Below are positions 31,144 through 43,476 of a stretch of DNA of 64,000 nucleotides, piece after piece. The DNA is from Actinernus sp. WN-2022 (Eukaryota; Cnidaria; Anthozoa; Actiniaria; Actinernidae): assembly GCA_030867875.1 (NCBI GenBank), contig JAOWCC010000286.1, positions 1,736,001 to 1,800,000 of the forward strand. The letters are read 5' to 3'. Below the pieces are notes generated by a model, which worked only from the letters and a program-made list of their open reading frames with translations, was not told the DNA's origin and did no database searches. Position 1 is the stretch's first letter. Each line of letters starts with the position of its first letter. Both the position numbers and the translations under genes were made by a program.

Positions 31144-31861
31144 AAAAAAACTTTAATGCTTATGATAAACTTTGCCGTGTAGGGAGAATAACGGTACATC
31201 CAGGAATCGTCATTTAGATTATTTTTTGTTTGTACCAAAAACCATTGTCTGAAAATATATATATTTTTTTTTAATGATACCACTAGCTAATCTAAAATTT
31301 TAAAAAGCAGAAAAATATTCCACTACCAACAAAGTGGCATGGGTTTTAGGGCAATACTGAGGATAATGCCTTACACGCCAATGGTAAGGCCAAGAGGCTG
31401 TCTAGTGCTTCCATCTTTACATGAAACACGCTCTAAATAAAAAAACATAAACTAAACTAAGCAATGGCATGTAAAACATAACGTTTTGTTGTAAGTATAG
31501 GCATGCACCCAACCTCATAATGAACACAGCAAAATAATAAGATGATTTTAGAATCAAATTTAAAACGATAACCATCCTTTTAGACACCGAGAGCAATGCG
31601 GCCATTAAATTATAAAGTTATAATTCGCTTCGCTACAAATGTCAGTGACAAACATGTTATCATTTAGCTGCACACTTGTAAGGGTTCGTAAACTGATATA
31701 AATAACATCCTAACTAAAAATCTTCCCAGGAATCTCCGCTACAAGATTCCCAGTTAGGTTCCCGTGTGCAGAAAGATGAATCGTACCAATCCATAACATT
31801 CAAATACCCCAAATGTTGATTTATGCATAGGTTCAATTTACGATGCCACGTGTATCACCGC

Positions 31862-31996
31862 TAAATGTAATACTAACCGTAAATGTAATAGCAATCAACC
31901 ATAAATGTAATAAAAATCAACCGTAAATGTAATAAAAAGCTAACAGTAAATGTAATAACTTTTTAACCGTAAATGTAATAAAAATCAACAGGAAAA
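31862..31996. repeat. Short tandem repeat CCGTAAATGTAATAAAAATCAA
   Basis: Six to seven units of about 20-22 bp, each with TAAATGTAATA. The copies are diverged and some lack the AAATCAA part. From 32000 to 32670 no gene was seen. Confidence 0.8.
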
Positions 31997-32676
31997 TGTA
32001 ATAACACTTTGGAATCAGAAAAGTACACTTTGTAATTCGTTTAGGATAAACAACGTACCAATCAAACTAACTTGCATACAACATTACCCAACACATCATC
32101 GACAGCAAAAGGTGGCTTTATGCGTGGGTGTGCGAAAAAAACGAAAAGAAAGGAACGGTAAATTTGAGTGGGCGGGCTGTTATAGGCCATGATTTGCTTA
32201 TATCATTTGAATTTAACGAAAGAGGATCAATGGGCCTTTTGCAGCTGGGCATTCACGTGATTGTACAGGAATGTACTGGATGGCAACAAATATTTAACTT
32301 CATTTATTTGGAAGCCTTGTACGAGATCGGTATTACTATTAGCAAAACCTGTTTGTAAATGCTATTTTCCACCTCTAATCGATTGTCGATCTTTCTAAAA
32401 CAGCGTTTTTTAAATGGCTTTCTATCCAGCATCCATGGCAGCGTCTTTCCCATGGGGATCGCGAACTCATTTATTCGTTAACGAAGTATTCTATCAGCAC
32501 GTGACTGTATTATATCAGCACGTGACTGTTAGCTGCAAAAGGCCTAATAGAGTGATGGTTTTGTTCAGTAGTACTTGTATTACAAAACTGCATTTATTGC
32601 ATTTTCAAGGTTTGCATAATTGTTTCAAGGACAAAATAATCACAGAATCAGAATCATCATGAATCAGATTAACAAG

Positions 32677-33853
32677 CTATAGCTGAGGCTCTTCCTTCTT
32701 CTTAGCCGTAATAATCATTGCTGCAATAGGATCTTTCATTAACTCTTCCCTTCTAGTGTCGACTGCTTTCCGTTTCTTCTTTACAGGTTCTTCTACACTT
32801 GACATTTCAGGCGACTTTCTTTTGCACTTATACTGCGATGGGATGCTTGGAAGAGTGTAAGCGCTTTCGTCATCGGTGTCTGAATCGACGTTTAATTCGT
32901 TCTCTTTCTTCAAAATAACATCTAAGCGGTACTTCCACATGGCCGGGGTCAGTTTTCTTTTGGACGTCGATCAACCATGGCTCATTAGGGAGTTTGGAGT
33001 ACGTGAGGCACCTGTTGGTGTAGATTACCTCATTGCCCACATAGCACCAAGGGAATGCGTTGCACGTTATGACAACTGGCGTTCTTTCAACGATGGCTGG
33101 CGGTTTGTTTTTGACCTGCACGCTTGTGGTTTCGCCGCCCATGATCATCTTAAACGTTTCTGTCTGGTGGGGGCCAATGACAGCCTCCTCTATCTTGATG
33201 ACGCTAACATTGTCGGCGTCCATAAAGCCAAATGTCGTGCTTGAGTTATTAGTGACAATGGCCACCGCTTGATACGCATCGCTGATGGGATTTGCGATGA
33301 TTTGCTCTCTCCCTGCATCAATAGCGTATTCATTTTTGACATATTGTCCATCACGTTGTGCACGCTTTGCGTCAACTCCCAGGGATCTATTTCTGCTTGC
33401 TTGCACCATCTGTCTAGAATTTTACTACTCTTGTTGACGGAATAATAAAGTTCGTTGTTAGCATTATAATTCTGCCAAACTTCAATGCTATCGTGTCAAA
33501 CTGCCCAACGCTTTTTCCATTCTTACGATATCTCTAGCCAACTCTATTTTTCGGTCGAACTGAAATATTCCCTTCGCCATATGATGGTCGAAGAGGGATG
33601 TCCACCTTGCTGTATCACTTCTGCAGTACGCTATGAGCTTTGACTTCGTACGACACTTTCCCTCCTTCATTAAGGCCATGATCTGTCTGATGTCGTCACC
33701 TTGCTTCGTTTTCTTAGGCATGTCGCTAAAGGTTTCATCTTCATCTTCCTTCTCCTCTGTTTCTCGTTCTTCTACACTGCCGTCCCATTCTGCCAATAGC
33801 TCGGTACTCACGTAGTCTTCTTTTCTTGGAGTCTGGTGTAAATAGCTCTGCAC
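32677..33853 (-). pseudogene. Endogenous parvovirus-like NS1 (SF3 helicase) remnant
   Basis: Three minus-strand pieces (33853-33488, 33409-32870 and 32940-32677) lie in sequence but in different frames. The middle piece carries the SF3 helicase core: a Walker-B-like VIKIEEAVIG, then GGETTSVQVKNK and TPVVITCNAFPW (motif C with its terminal Asn), in the spacing of parvovirus/densovirus NS1. The expected Walker A GxxxxGK[T/S] is degenerate (DAGREQ). The first piece is acidic; the last is Lys-rich and nuclear-protein-like. No capsid gene or terminal hairpins were seen nearby. Probably an old integrated copy. A helicase from another ssDNA virus or transposon is the alternative. Confidence 0.6.
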
Positions 33854-34882
33854 ATGCGCATACTCTGCAATGCAAAATATTAATGTGTTTTGAGTGTTTA
33901 TACATAAGAAATTAAAAACAAAAGAAACTATATACTCACAGCATCCTGGATGTCTCTCACTCGCTTTCTTACTGAAAATGCGGGGAATAAACTTTTAAGT
34001 CGCGATCACCCAGGATGACAAACTCCTCCCCATTAACTTTATTTTCTAGAGGAAAACGTGTTTTAAATAGCGATACTTACTACCACCTCATCCATTGTGA
34101 TTAATGTGCCAAACAGAGATCCATTGGTTCCTTGCACAAAGCGGACTTTTGAAATCATGATTGGACATTAACATAACAATTGTGATGTTTATCAACACAA
34201 ACTATCGCTATAAAATATTACATCGATCTACACAGAATGCCAAAATCCATGCATTAATTATTAATTGTATTGTTATTCTGTAGTTAATAGTAAGGGGTGG
34301 AACATTATATTTTTTAAGTGTGTTGGGCATTTGTTTCTGGAAATAATTTATTTTTATGACTAAAAGCTCTATAATAATTATTTTTTATCACCCTGTTTAC
34401 TTACAATATCTGTTTTTTTCATGAGTACTCAATGTAGATTGCACAACAGTATAATCATGCTTATGATCTCTGAGACATATATAAAATATCAAGTATACTT
34501 TAGTGACAGACAGGTAAATACGAAATATCTACCCAAAACATGTTTTTTTTATGGTGAACGTGCTTACTGCCATTCAGGATAGGTTGACGAGTCAGAGTAC
34601 CAATGTTTACATTGTATCTGGTAGTAACGACACCGTATGAAATATCCAATTAATTTCTTCACCATAATTTATGTGCATATTGGGGACTGTTCTTTTTTAT
34701 CAGGGGGTGCTGATGGGATTTTGTACTACTTTGATTGGACAAAATGACATGGCCCCCCTCCCTATGGTATCATGTTTTGCATGTTGATCATATCACAATT
34801 AACATTATTTTTGGGGGGATGTTTCATGTTCTAAAATTAAGAGTTTGGATGGGAAACTTTGAAAAATTGATCATTAATATAC

Positions 34883-35042
34883 CTTAGCTTGGCTCAATGT
34901 TTTCGGGAATAATATTCTTTGATCGAAATATTTCCACATCAAATGAATGTAACTTGTCATGCATTGACGAGAAATAAAAGAAACGATGCCCAAGGGGATA
35001 GTCAGCTGATCTGAAATGGGACAACATTGAGCCAAGCTAAAG
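34883..35042. repeat. 160-bp fold-back element
   Basis: CTTAGCTTGGCTCAATGTT at 34883-34901 is repeated in reverse complement at 35023-35042 with one extra A. Non-coding. Immediately to the right, ATATATATTAGCAGGTGTGG is duplicated (35047-35104), next to the end of the 12-kb element. 33870-34880 shows no gene. Confidence 0.7.
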
Positions 35043-35462
35043 ATGTATATATATATTAGCAGGTGTGGCAGGGTATATATATATATTAGCAGGTGTGGCA
35101 GGGTATTCTGTAATTGGGCAATTCCACATGAGAAGTGTTAAAATCAATGTTTTTAAAATTTTGTTTTGTATTGAATTATTACCTGCAGTGCATTGTAGAC
35201 ATGTTAAGGTTTACTGTAAAATGTTTTTTTTTGCTCTGGACAAAATTGTACTCGGGGGGGGCACAAAGTATATATGCGTTTTTTTTCTTTTAGGATACAA
35301 TCTCTGCAATACATATTTTAAACTAAATGGAAACCAAGCATGTAATATTTTTTAACTCAAAACAATCACATCACAATAAATACCTTACTTGGGACTATTC
35401 ATATGTCATGTAAAATTTCACTCAAATTATTTCTAAAAATAGGAACAGGGATTACAAGTTTT

Positions 35463-35670
35463 GTCACGGACGTTACGTAACGTCCGTGACATTTGGTTCT
35501 TTTTTTTCCTCCAAAAAAAATAAATTGAAGAATTATCAAAACATTGCTGCTGCACAGCTATATGTCCATAGATCTATATACTTTGGTAAAAACAAAACTT
35601 TGGTAAACTGACACCTCCAATAAATATATACAGCAGAAGTCTGTCACGGACGTTACGTCACGGACGTTAC
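35463..35670. repeat. Left subterminal 14-bp repeats GTCACGGACGTTAC
   Basis: Copies at 35463-35476, 35643-35656 and 35657-35670 are in one orientation; 35477-35490 is inverted, making a perfect 28-bp palindrome at 35463-35490. The mirrored copies are at the right end. Likely transposase-binding sites. Confidence 0.8.
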
Positions 35671-35869
35671 AATTTCAAGATTTGAAACATAACACTTTAA
35701 ATGTTTTGAACTCATATAAATTATGAGAACAAGGCTAAATAACTAACTAGGCCAACATACTGCAAGTCTGTAAAATAAGTTCACACAGCAATCAAACTTT
35801 AAAAATAATGTCAATTATCAATAGTCAAACAGAGGCTTGTAGTCCATGAGCCAAGGCCTAAAAAAAATG

Positions 35870-36654
35870 TTTTCGTTGCACCCCCTACGGGACATAGTGA
35901 CGTTGGTATCAAATTAAAGCTTATGACCTATATTTTACGAATCCACTTGTTGCCAAGTATGTAACCTGTGCTTAAGCGAGAAATTGGACAGTTTCTATGA
36001 GGGGGTGGGTAGGGGGATTTTGCGCCATTGGAATTCTACAAAACATAAAATCATTCATATTTCAGCTAAAACTCAATCAATTCCATTCAAATTTGATGTG
36101 CATACATATTAGATCATCCAAAATGATATGGGACAGATGGGATGTATTTTCGTGTTTCCATAGAAACGGTTGCTATGGAAATCTCACCAAATACCAAAAT
36201 TGTAACTTTTTATAGTGAAATCATAGCCAAAAGTATGATTTATTGGCGGTTGTGAAGCTATTTCCCACCAAACTGTATTATTTTATTAAAATTAGACTCT
36301 CCTAAACTGTAAAACTACTTTAATTGCCCATTCATCATGATGTTAGGGAAAATGGCACGCATATTTTCAAGAGGGGTAGAGTAAAGTAACATTTTGTCCT
36401 CAAATTGAGAAAATTCATATCTCATTATCCACTGATTGGATTCTAATTAAATGTGGAGCGATTATGCATTACATGTAGAACAACAACTTGAACATTGTTA
36501 AGTCAGTAATTTTGTAACCATGACAACGGTTACTAGGGAAACCTAAAAATTAACGAATATCATATTAAGTTGCTTTAAAGTCTATTATGGCCATATTTTC
36601 TCAGTGAGAACGACTCAATTTCTTTAGCCATGACTTCTAATGTGCTTAAGATCT
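35870..36654 (+). repeat. 785-bp inverted arm, left
   Basis: Matches 42580-43364 in reverse complement with only a few differences noticed (for example one base in GATGGGATG against GATGGCATG). It begins TTTTCGTTGCACCCC. Contains no gene; the 72-codon ORF seen in both arms is a by-product of the duplication. 36655-37270 shows no coding sequence. Confidence 0.9.
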
Positions 36655-37271
36655 GGGTTTTTTTTGCAAATAGCGACTACACTAACATATTTAAATCCAT
36701 TTGTTACAACCACATTATTCCTATTTTATTAAATCATAATATGTAACAGGCTTTTTTCTAAATACAGTAACAAAACGTTTTGGCTGTATTTCATTGATTA
36801 AAAAAGTACTGAAAAGTATCTTGAGAATAATCCGTCTCCCTGAGTTCCAGTTCCATTCCAAATTTTATTTCCCATGGGGCTTTGTAAACTTGGGATGCAG
36901 TGAGATGGTCAGCCATCTTGGATTCAGAATGCGAACAATCAAGGTAAGAAAATTACATAAAATCACACTGTTTAAGACAAAATACCGACTTACAGGTTAC
37001 ACTTTACTCACTTTGACTTACCAAAGAACATTTTTAAACGTTGAAAACCTATGCTATCATATTTTCAAGACGTAAATTGCTTCCTTAAAGTATCTGTAAG
37101 TACGACCCTGGAATCGAGCACATGGAGCACAGTGAATTCAATTAAGTGAACTGATATTACTTTGAGTTTTCGGTTAATTTGGAAATACTTCAGAATCTGC
37201 ATCATCTTTCAACAGGTGGGTGAACCTCTGAGAAAGTATTTCCGAGAAAATATCAGGCTAATGTAATGTAA

Positions 37272-40200
37272 ATGGCTGAAGTACAACCACTAAAAAGGAA
37301 ACGTTCATCTAGTCCCAATCGTCAGCCTCAATGGAATAAATGCCTTTGCCATATCAAAAGTAATGTTCGAAACAAATTGACTCCGTTTACGGAAAAGAGT
37401 TGGCGTACGTTTGAGGAGAGCTGCAAAGCGAGAAAGGATAGCATATGGTTGTCGATGAAAGATCACTGGACGAATGGACCGAAAGGAGGATATCACAGGC
37501 AGTGTTATCAAGAGTACACACACATCGGCAAATTTCGAAGGTCCAAGCATCCAGAAAAGAGGCCAAAGCCTGCTTCATCTTCAGTACAAAATGCAAAACG
37601 TGTTGAACCCCAGGCAAAGCGTGTTATTAGATCCCAGGTACAGCCATTCAATCTAGATAAGTGCATCATTTGCCAAAAAGATAAGGTCAGAATAACCAAG
37701 GGATCAGCAAGAACGAGGGAGCCGCTTACCCAGAACATCAGTGAATACGGTAGTGTTTCTATATTGAAGGCAGCCCAGATACGGAATGATGAACGCGTTC
37801 TTCGACAAATCGAAGGGAAAGACACTATTGCTCTTGAAATTAAATACCATCGATCTTGCTATAAGGAGTATGTGCGTGAGGAGACATTGTCTAAGCTTGA
37901 AGATCAAAACTGCGAAAATGAAGATTCTACAACATCCAGTTACCAGAGAGCATTTCAATGCCTCAGTGATTACATCCAAACTGAAATCATTTCCAGCGCC
38001 AAGGTGATAAAGATGTCCGAGCTTCAAGAACGGTTTGTAAATGACTTAACGAAGAGAGGAGTACAGGCCAGAGACTACAGATCGTCGAAACTGAAAGTCC
38101 GACTACAAAGACACTTTGGTAAACAGTTGTCATTTAAGCAACCAATTAATCAAAGCCAATCAGAGCTGGTATACTACTCAGGTGTCAAAAAAGGTGATAT
38201 TGTCGAAACCGTAGTATCAAATTCGGTTTCCAGTGCAGAAAGTGAGAGACCAAGTGTCGTTCCTGCGAATTCACTAGCAGAGCAAGACACATTGTCGTAC
38301 CAAGTTTATCATGCATCGAAACTGTTGCGAAGCTTACTGCTTGAAATGAAACCATCAATGCCATGGCCGCCAAATCCGCAAGACTTAGACGATGGTAACT
38401 CTATTGTTCCTGATCTCCTATACAATATGTTTGCATGGATGCTTTCCTCAAAGGCAGATTACTGCGAGAAAAGAGTCGCGAACGTCGCTCCAAATGTTGA
38501 TCGCCTGGTTCTCTCCTTGTCTCAGGATGTAATACACTGTGTTAGCCGTGGCCGAATCAAGACGCCTAAACATGTAGTGCTTCCAGTAATGGTTAAGAGT
38601 CTAACTGGCAACGCCGAGATAGTGACCATACTTAACAGATTCGGACATGGCCTATCCTACAGTCAGATAGAGGAACTTGAGACAGCGCTTGCTGAAAAGG
38701 AGATAGCGAAGCAGAAAGATGGAGTCTTACTTCCAAGCGTTTGCAGTATGAGTGTACCAGCCATATTCTGCTGGGACAACAACGATCTGCAAGAGGAAAC
38801 ATTGTCAGGTAATATGAAAATAATAAAGATGAGCTTGTTAGATATGCATTTAAATGAGAATTAAATACTTTTCCATGAAAGGTGGTATTTATACAACATT
38901 TGATATTTTCTGGTAACTTTAGGAAGAGGCACGACTCATTGTACCAATGGGATTGTCATTCAAAGAAAACCACTTACCTGCGCATCGTCCCCAGACATGA
39001 TAAACGGCCAGCCCCGAGTTAAACGTCGTTCTGTTACCGGCGTCTCGACTGACGTTCTACCCTACCATTCTGGACGTCGACAGGGCCCCAGTCCAGTGGA
39101 TATTGATACAAACATGGTGATACAAACAACCCCTCAAGATCGACAGTATGCACGAGTCATAGACTTTGGCTGGATTCTTTGTAGGCAACCATTTGAAGAC
39201 ACCATTTTCACGTTAGCTGAAGAGCAGCACCAAGTGATACCAGCCTGGACCGGCTTCAACATGAAACTGCAAGAGAGGGACGCTCCACGTGAAAGCTCTG
39301 TCGGATATTGTGCAGTCATTGAAGCCAGCCCAACCGAGCTACCAACAGTGTACACATTGCTTCAAAGATCGCTACAAATGGCTGACCAGCTAAATCAGCA
39401 TGACGTCATTGTCGTATTTGATCAAGCAATTTATGCAAAAGCACTTGAGATCATGTGGCAGAACCAAGTGCAGTTCAGACGTCTGGTAGTGAGGATGGGC
39501 TCGTTCCACACAATCTGCACCTTCATGGCAGCTATTGGCAAACGGTTCGGAGATGCTGGTCTCGCCGATGTACTCGTGGAAAGCGGAATTATTGGTTCTG
39601 GTTCTGTGGCAGGAGTACTAGAAGGAAGACACTACAACCGAGCTGTGCGTATACATAAGGTAGTCGCAACATTGCTTACAGGCATTACTACACTTCTTGT
39701 ATGGCCTGTGAAATTGTGTATCACACTATACCCTAAAAATATCTCTGTTTTAATCTAGATCGTCTTTGAGGCAATGCATCGGTTGCAGTGGCAGGGTTTC
39801 CGTACATGGCTCCAGAAACATGACAAGCCAACCAACCATGCGATGCTCATCAGTTCCTTGTGTGAGATCCGCAGAGGGTTTGATGCAGAGAAGTTTGATG
39901 GGCTACTGTCCAATGCAGAGTTCTTGGAGCTGTTTCGTCTCTATGGCCAGTATTGTGAAGACAGCAATGGTCCAATGAAGGTATTCTGGAACACGTACCT
40001 GGAGATGGTCGCAACACTGATGAATTTCATCCGTGCTACACGAGAAGGCAACTGGAAACTCCACCTAGATTCTGTCAAGGAGATGCTGCCGTGGTTTTTT
40101 GCCTATGATCACACCAATTACGCGCGTTATCTACCAGTCTACTTAGTACACATGAATTCCTTACAAGATACCCATCCCGAGGCACACCGTCTACTGGTGA

Positions 40201-42275
40201 ATGGTGATTTTGGTGTCCAGCGATCGACATCACATGGATTCTCTCAGCTACCGGTCGATCAAACCATTGAACAGACCTTGAACAGAAGCACAAAGACGAA
40301 GGGCGGTATAGTTGGATTCAGCCTGCGGAAAGGAGCAGTGCAAAGATGGATGTTGACGGCTCATTCACGTGCAGTACTTGTAGACAAGTGCAGAATGATG
40401 ACATCGATTGAGAAAGCTCAGAGTAGACTACATAAAGAAGTTGGCTGCTCACGCATGCAAAGAGATGAGAAAGATGTTGTGAAAGTGATGGAAGTTGTGC
40501 GAAACTGGTGCGACCCATTTGAACCATCAGAGGATCTCAAAAGCCTTGGCTCAGGGTATGTTGCCGACGAGAACATGAAGCGTGACCTTTTGGATGCAAA
40601 GGACAAAGGGAATACAGCGCTGGTTTCCTTCATAACAGACCGTCTTCAAACCAACAACGTTGGCTTCTACGAGACACTGTCAAAGCTTAAGTTAGGTACG
40701 TTCCGCAATGCACAGAAGAAGGCAACAGTGAAAGCTGGAGGCAGAAATGTCATACTCAGGGCTGACAGGAACCTGTTCGCTCGCTTGCTGGTAATTGGTC
40801 AGAGTCGGCAGATAGATCTTCGTGAGCTACTTACCCACGAGCTTGGCCTTTTCCCGTGGTCTCTGGCTACGTCGGATGGTTCGTTGGCCAAAACCAACAA
40901 GGCAGCTCTCCCAAAGCTTCTCGAGGATGGAGTGGATTGCTTGACAAATCTACCGCCTGACACAACAGCTGTGATCATAGATGCCATGGCAATGCTGCAG
41001 ATGGTTGTAAGGGTGCCTGATCGCTTTTCAGACCTGGCAGAAATGCTTCTTACAGGAATTTTAGCACAGGCTGGAGCAGCGACAAGATTAGACTTTGTTG
41101 CTGACCAGTATCCACAGATCTCAATAAAGAACACCGAGAGAGATAAACGAAGAAGAGAGGGTCAAGTGCTTTTCGCCATAAGCAGTCGTCAGCAGCCCTG
41201 CCCACGCCAGTGGAAGAAGTTCCTATCAAATGGGCAAAACAAGACCAGGCTGATGCACTTTCTTGTTAAGGAGTGGTCCACTAATAATGCAGTGTATGCT
41301 AAGAAGATCGGAGCTCGCACCCTCTACGTTACTCATGGCATCCATTGCTCGAAGATGGAAGTAGTAGATGGAAGCATTGTAGCCAATGTAGCCTTGGAGC
41401 TCTGCAGCAACCAAGAAGAGGCTGACACACGGATGTTTTTACATGCCTATCATGCTTCAACCTGTGGGCACACTCAAGTTGCCATACGATCCTCGGATAC
41501 TGATGTCGAAGTTCTGGCGTGCTACCATCAGGCAAGTATCACGGCTTCAATAACATTGATCAGCGGTACACGAAGTAGATCTCGCCTCATCTGTGTACCA
41601 AACGTGTGCGAACAACTTGGTCCAGAGGTATGCCTAGTGTTACCTGGTCTACATGCTCTCACCGGATGTGACAGTGTCAGCACCTTCGTTGGGAAAGGGA
41701 AGAAGAAAGCCGTGAAGATGGTGATTGAAGAACAAGACATGAAAGACACAATCCGGGCTCTCGGTGAGGCAGTGCCACCAGAGGATGAAGTAATTAGGAA
41801 CGTAGAGCGCTTTGTATGTGCGCTGTACAATGGCAATGATGTAGATAGTATAAATGAGCTCAGATACAAGATGTTTTGCAAAAGCAAAACTCTGCAGTCG
41901 TTTCAGCTACCTCCTACAAGAGCAGCACTTAAACACCATATAAAGCGTGCTAACTATCAAGCCTATTTATGGAAGAATTCCTTGGAAAGCACCATTGCGC
42001 ATCAAAATCCTGATGGCCAGGGCTGGCAACTGAGGGATGGGCAACTGGAAGTAGTCTGGTCTGATTTGGCCCCTGCCCCTGAGGGAGTGATGCAACTTGT
42101 GTGCTGCAGCTGTAAACGCACGTGTGAATCAAGACGCTGCTCCTGTGTGAAAAATGGCCTTCAATGTACTGAGGCCTGTGCTTGCCAGGATGATTGTGTG
42201 AACTGTTCTACTGAACAACAGGGAGATGAAGATGACGAGGAAGAAGACAATGAGGAAGATGAGGATGACTATTGA
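37272..42275 (+). CDS. FEN1/XPG-like nuclease with CXC domain (three exons)
   Basis: Exons 37272-38808, 38923-39659 and 39759-42275 join in frame across GT-AG introns of about 115 and 99 nt to ~1596 residues. Exon 1 is basic, with Cys pairs (KCLCHIK; CIICQKDK) and a helical stretch (MSELQERFVNDLTKRGVQ). Exon 3 shows PIN-like 5' nuclease motifs in order: an Asp strand AVIIDAMAML (~40970), EEADTRM (~41415), SSDTDVEVLA (~41495) and LTGCDSVSTFVGKGKKKAV (~41660), equivalent to EAEA, SxDSD and GCDYxxGIxGIG of FEN1/XPG. The end has CCSCKRTCESRRCSC and following Cys (~42100-42205), a tesmin/TSO1-type CXC zinc-binding domain, then an acidic tail. Probably DNA-binding nuclease; whether it acts in transposition is unknown. 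The reading frame is intact. Confidence 0.75.
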
Positions 42276-42579
42276 CCTCTTTGAAGATGACTGCACAGTT
42301 CTGCAATAATAGTTTTTCTCCAGTTTTGAGTAAAATGTGGCTTACACCAATTATAGAAGCTTTTCTACAACAACAGCAGTGATTCAATGTAATTCAATGT
42401 TTGACAAATTTACGTATTATATCGAGGTATTATAGTACGACAAATTTCACAAGAATCGAAGCATTGTTTAGAGGGATATGACCACACGAGATCTGTTGAT
42501 TACATGTACATTTCTGATTGCTAAGCAATATTTCAGTGGTGATATGTATTACTTGGAAAAAATAATGAAATAAATTTAA

Positions 42580-43364
42580 AGATCTTCAGCATATTAGAAA
42601 TCATGGCTAAAGAAATTGAGTCGTTCTCACTGAGAAAATATGGCCATGATAGACTTTAAAGCAACTTAATATGATATTCGTTAATTTTTAGGTTTCCCTA
42701 GTAACCGTTGTCATGGTTACAAAATTACTGACTTAACAATGTTCAAGTTGTTGTTCTACATGTAATGCATAATCGCTCCACATTTAATTAGAATCCAATC
42801 AGTGGATAATGAGATATGAATTTTCTCAATTTGAGGACAAAATGTTACTTTACTCTACCCCTCTTGAAAATATGCGTGCCATTTTCCCTAACATCATGAT
42901 GAATGGGCAATTAAAGTAGTTTTACAGTTTAGGAGAGTCTAATATTACTAAAATAATACAGTTTGGTGGGAAATAGCTTCACAACTGCCAATAAATCATA
43001 CTTTTGGCTATGATTTCACTATAAAAAGTTACAATTTTGGTATTTGGTGAGATTTCCATAGCAACCGTTTCTATGGAAACACGAAAATACATGCCATCTG
43101 TCCCATATCATTTTGGATGATCTAATATGTATGCACATCAAATTTGAATGGAATTGATTGAGTTTTAGCTGAAATATGAATGATTTTATGTTTTGTAGAA
43201 TTCCAATGGCGCAAAATCCCCCTACCCACCCCCTCATAGAAACTGTCCAATTTCTCGCTTAAGCACAGGTTACATACTTGGCAACAAGTGGATTCGTAAA
43301 ATATAGGTCATGACCTTTAATTTGATACCAAAGTCACTATGTCCCGTGGGGGGTGCAACGAAAA
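42580..43364 (-). repeat. 785-bp inverted arm, right
   Basis: Reverse complement of 35870-36654. It ends at CGAAAA 43364, after which unique sequence resumes 113 nt before the 3' end of the minus-strand gene. With the left arm it encloses the nuclease/CXC gene exactly. Confidence 0.9.
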
Positions 43365-43476
43365 TCGATTTCTAGCCACTTTCCAGGATTTGGCGAAGTT
43401 GATAATGTTTTGAATGTACATACTGTGAATTCTATAGTTTTCTTATGCAATGTATTGCTCAGTATACATTGTACTG

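Noticed and set aside
30954..31605. Two hydrophobic minus-strand ORFs
   Set aside because: Low-complexity, one crossing the 39-bp duplication; no splice or start context and no homologous motif.
32128..32662. Two + strand ORFs of 76 and 82 codons
   Set aside because: No supporting splice sites or similarity; one spans a small CAGCACGTGACTGT duplication.
35107..35109. TCT target duplication of the 12-kb element
   Set aside because: Three bases match by chance too easily; kept only as a remark.
35997..36215. 72-codon ORF found in both inverted arms (also 43019-43237)
   Set aside because: Conservation is explained by the inverted duplication; no motif or start context.
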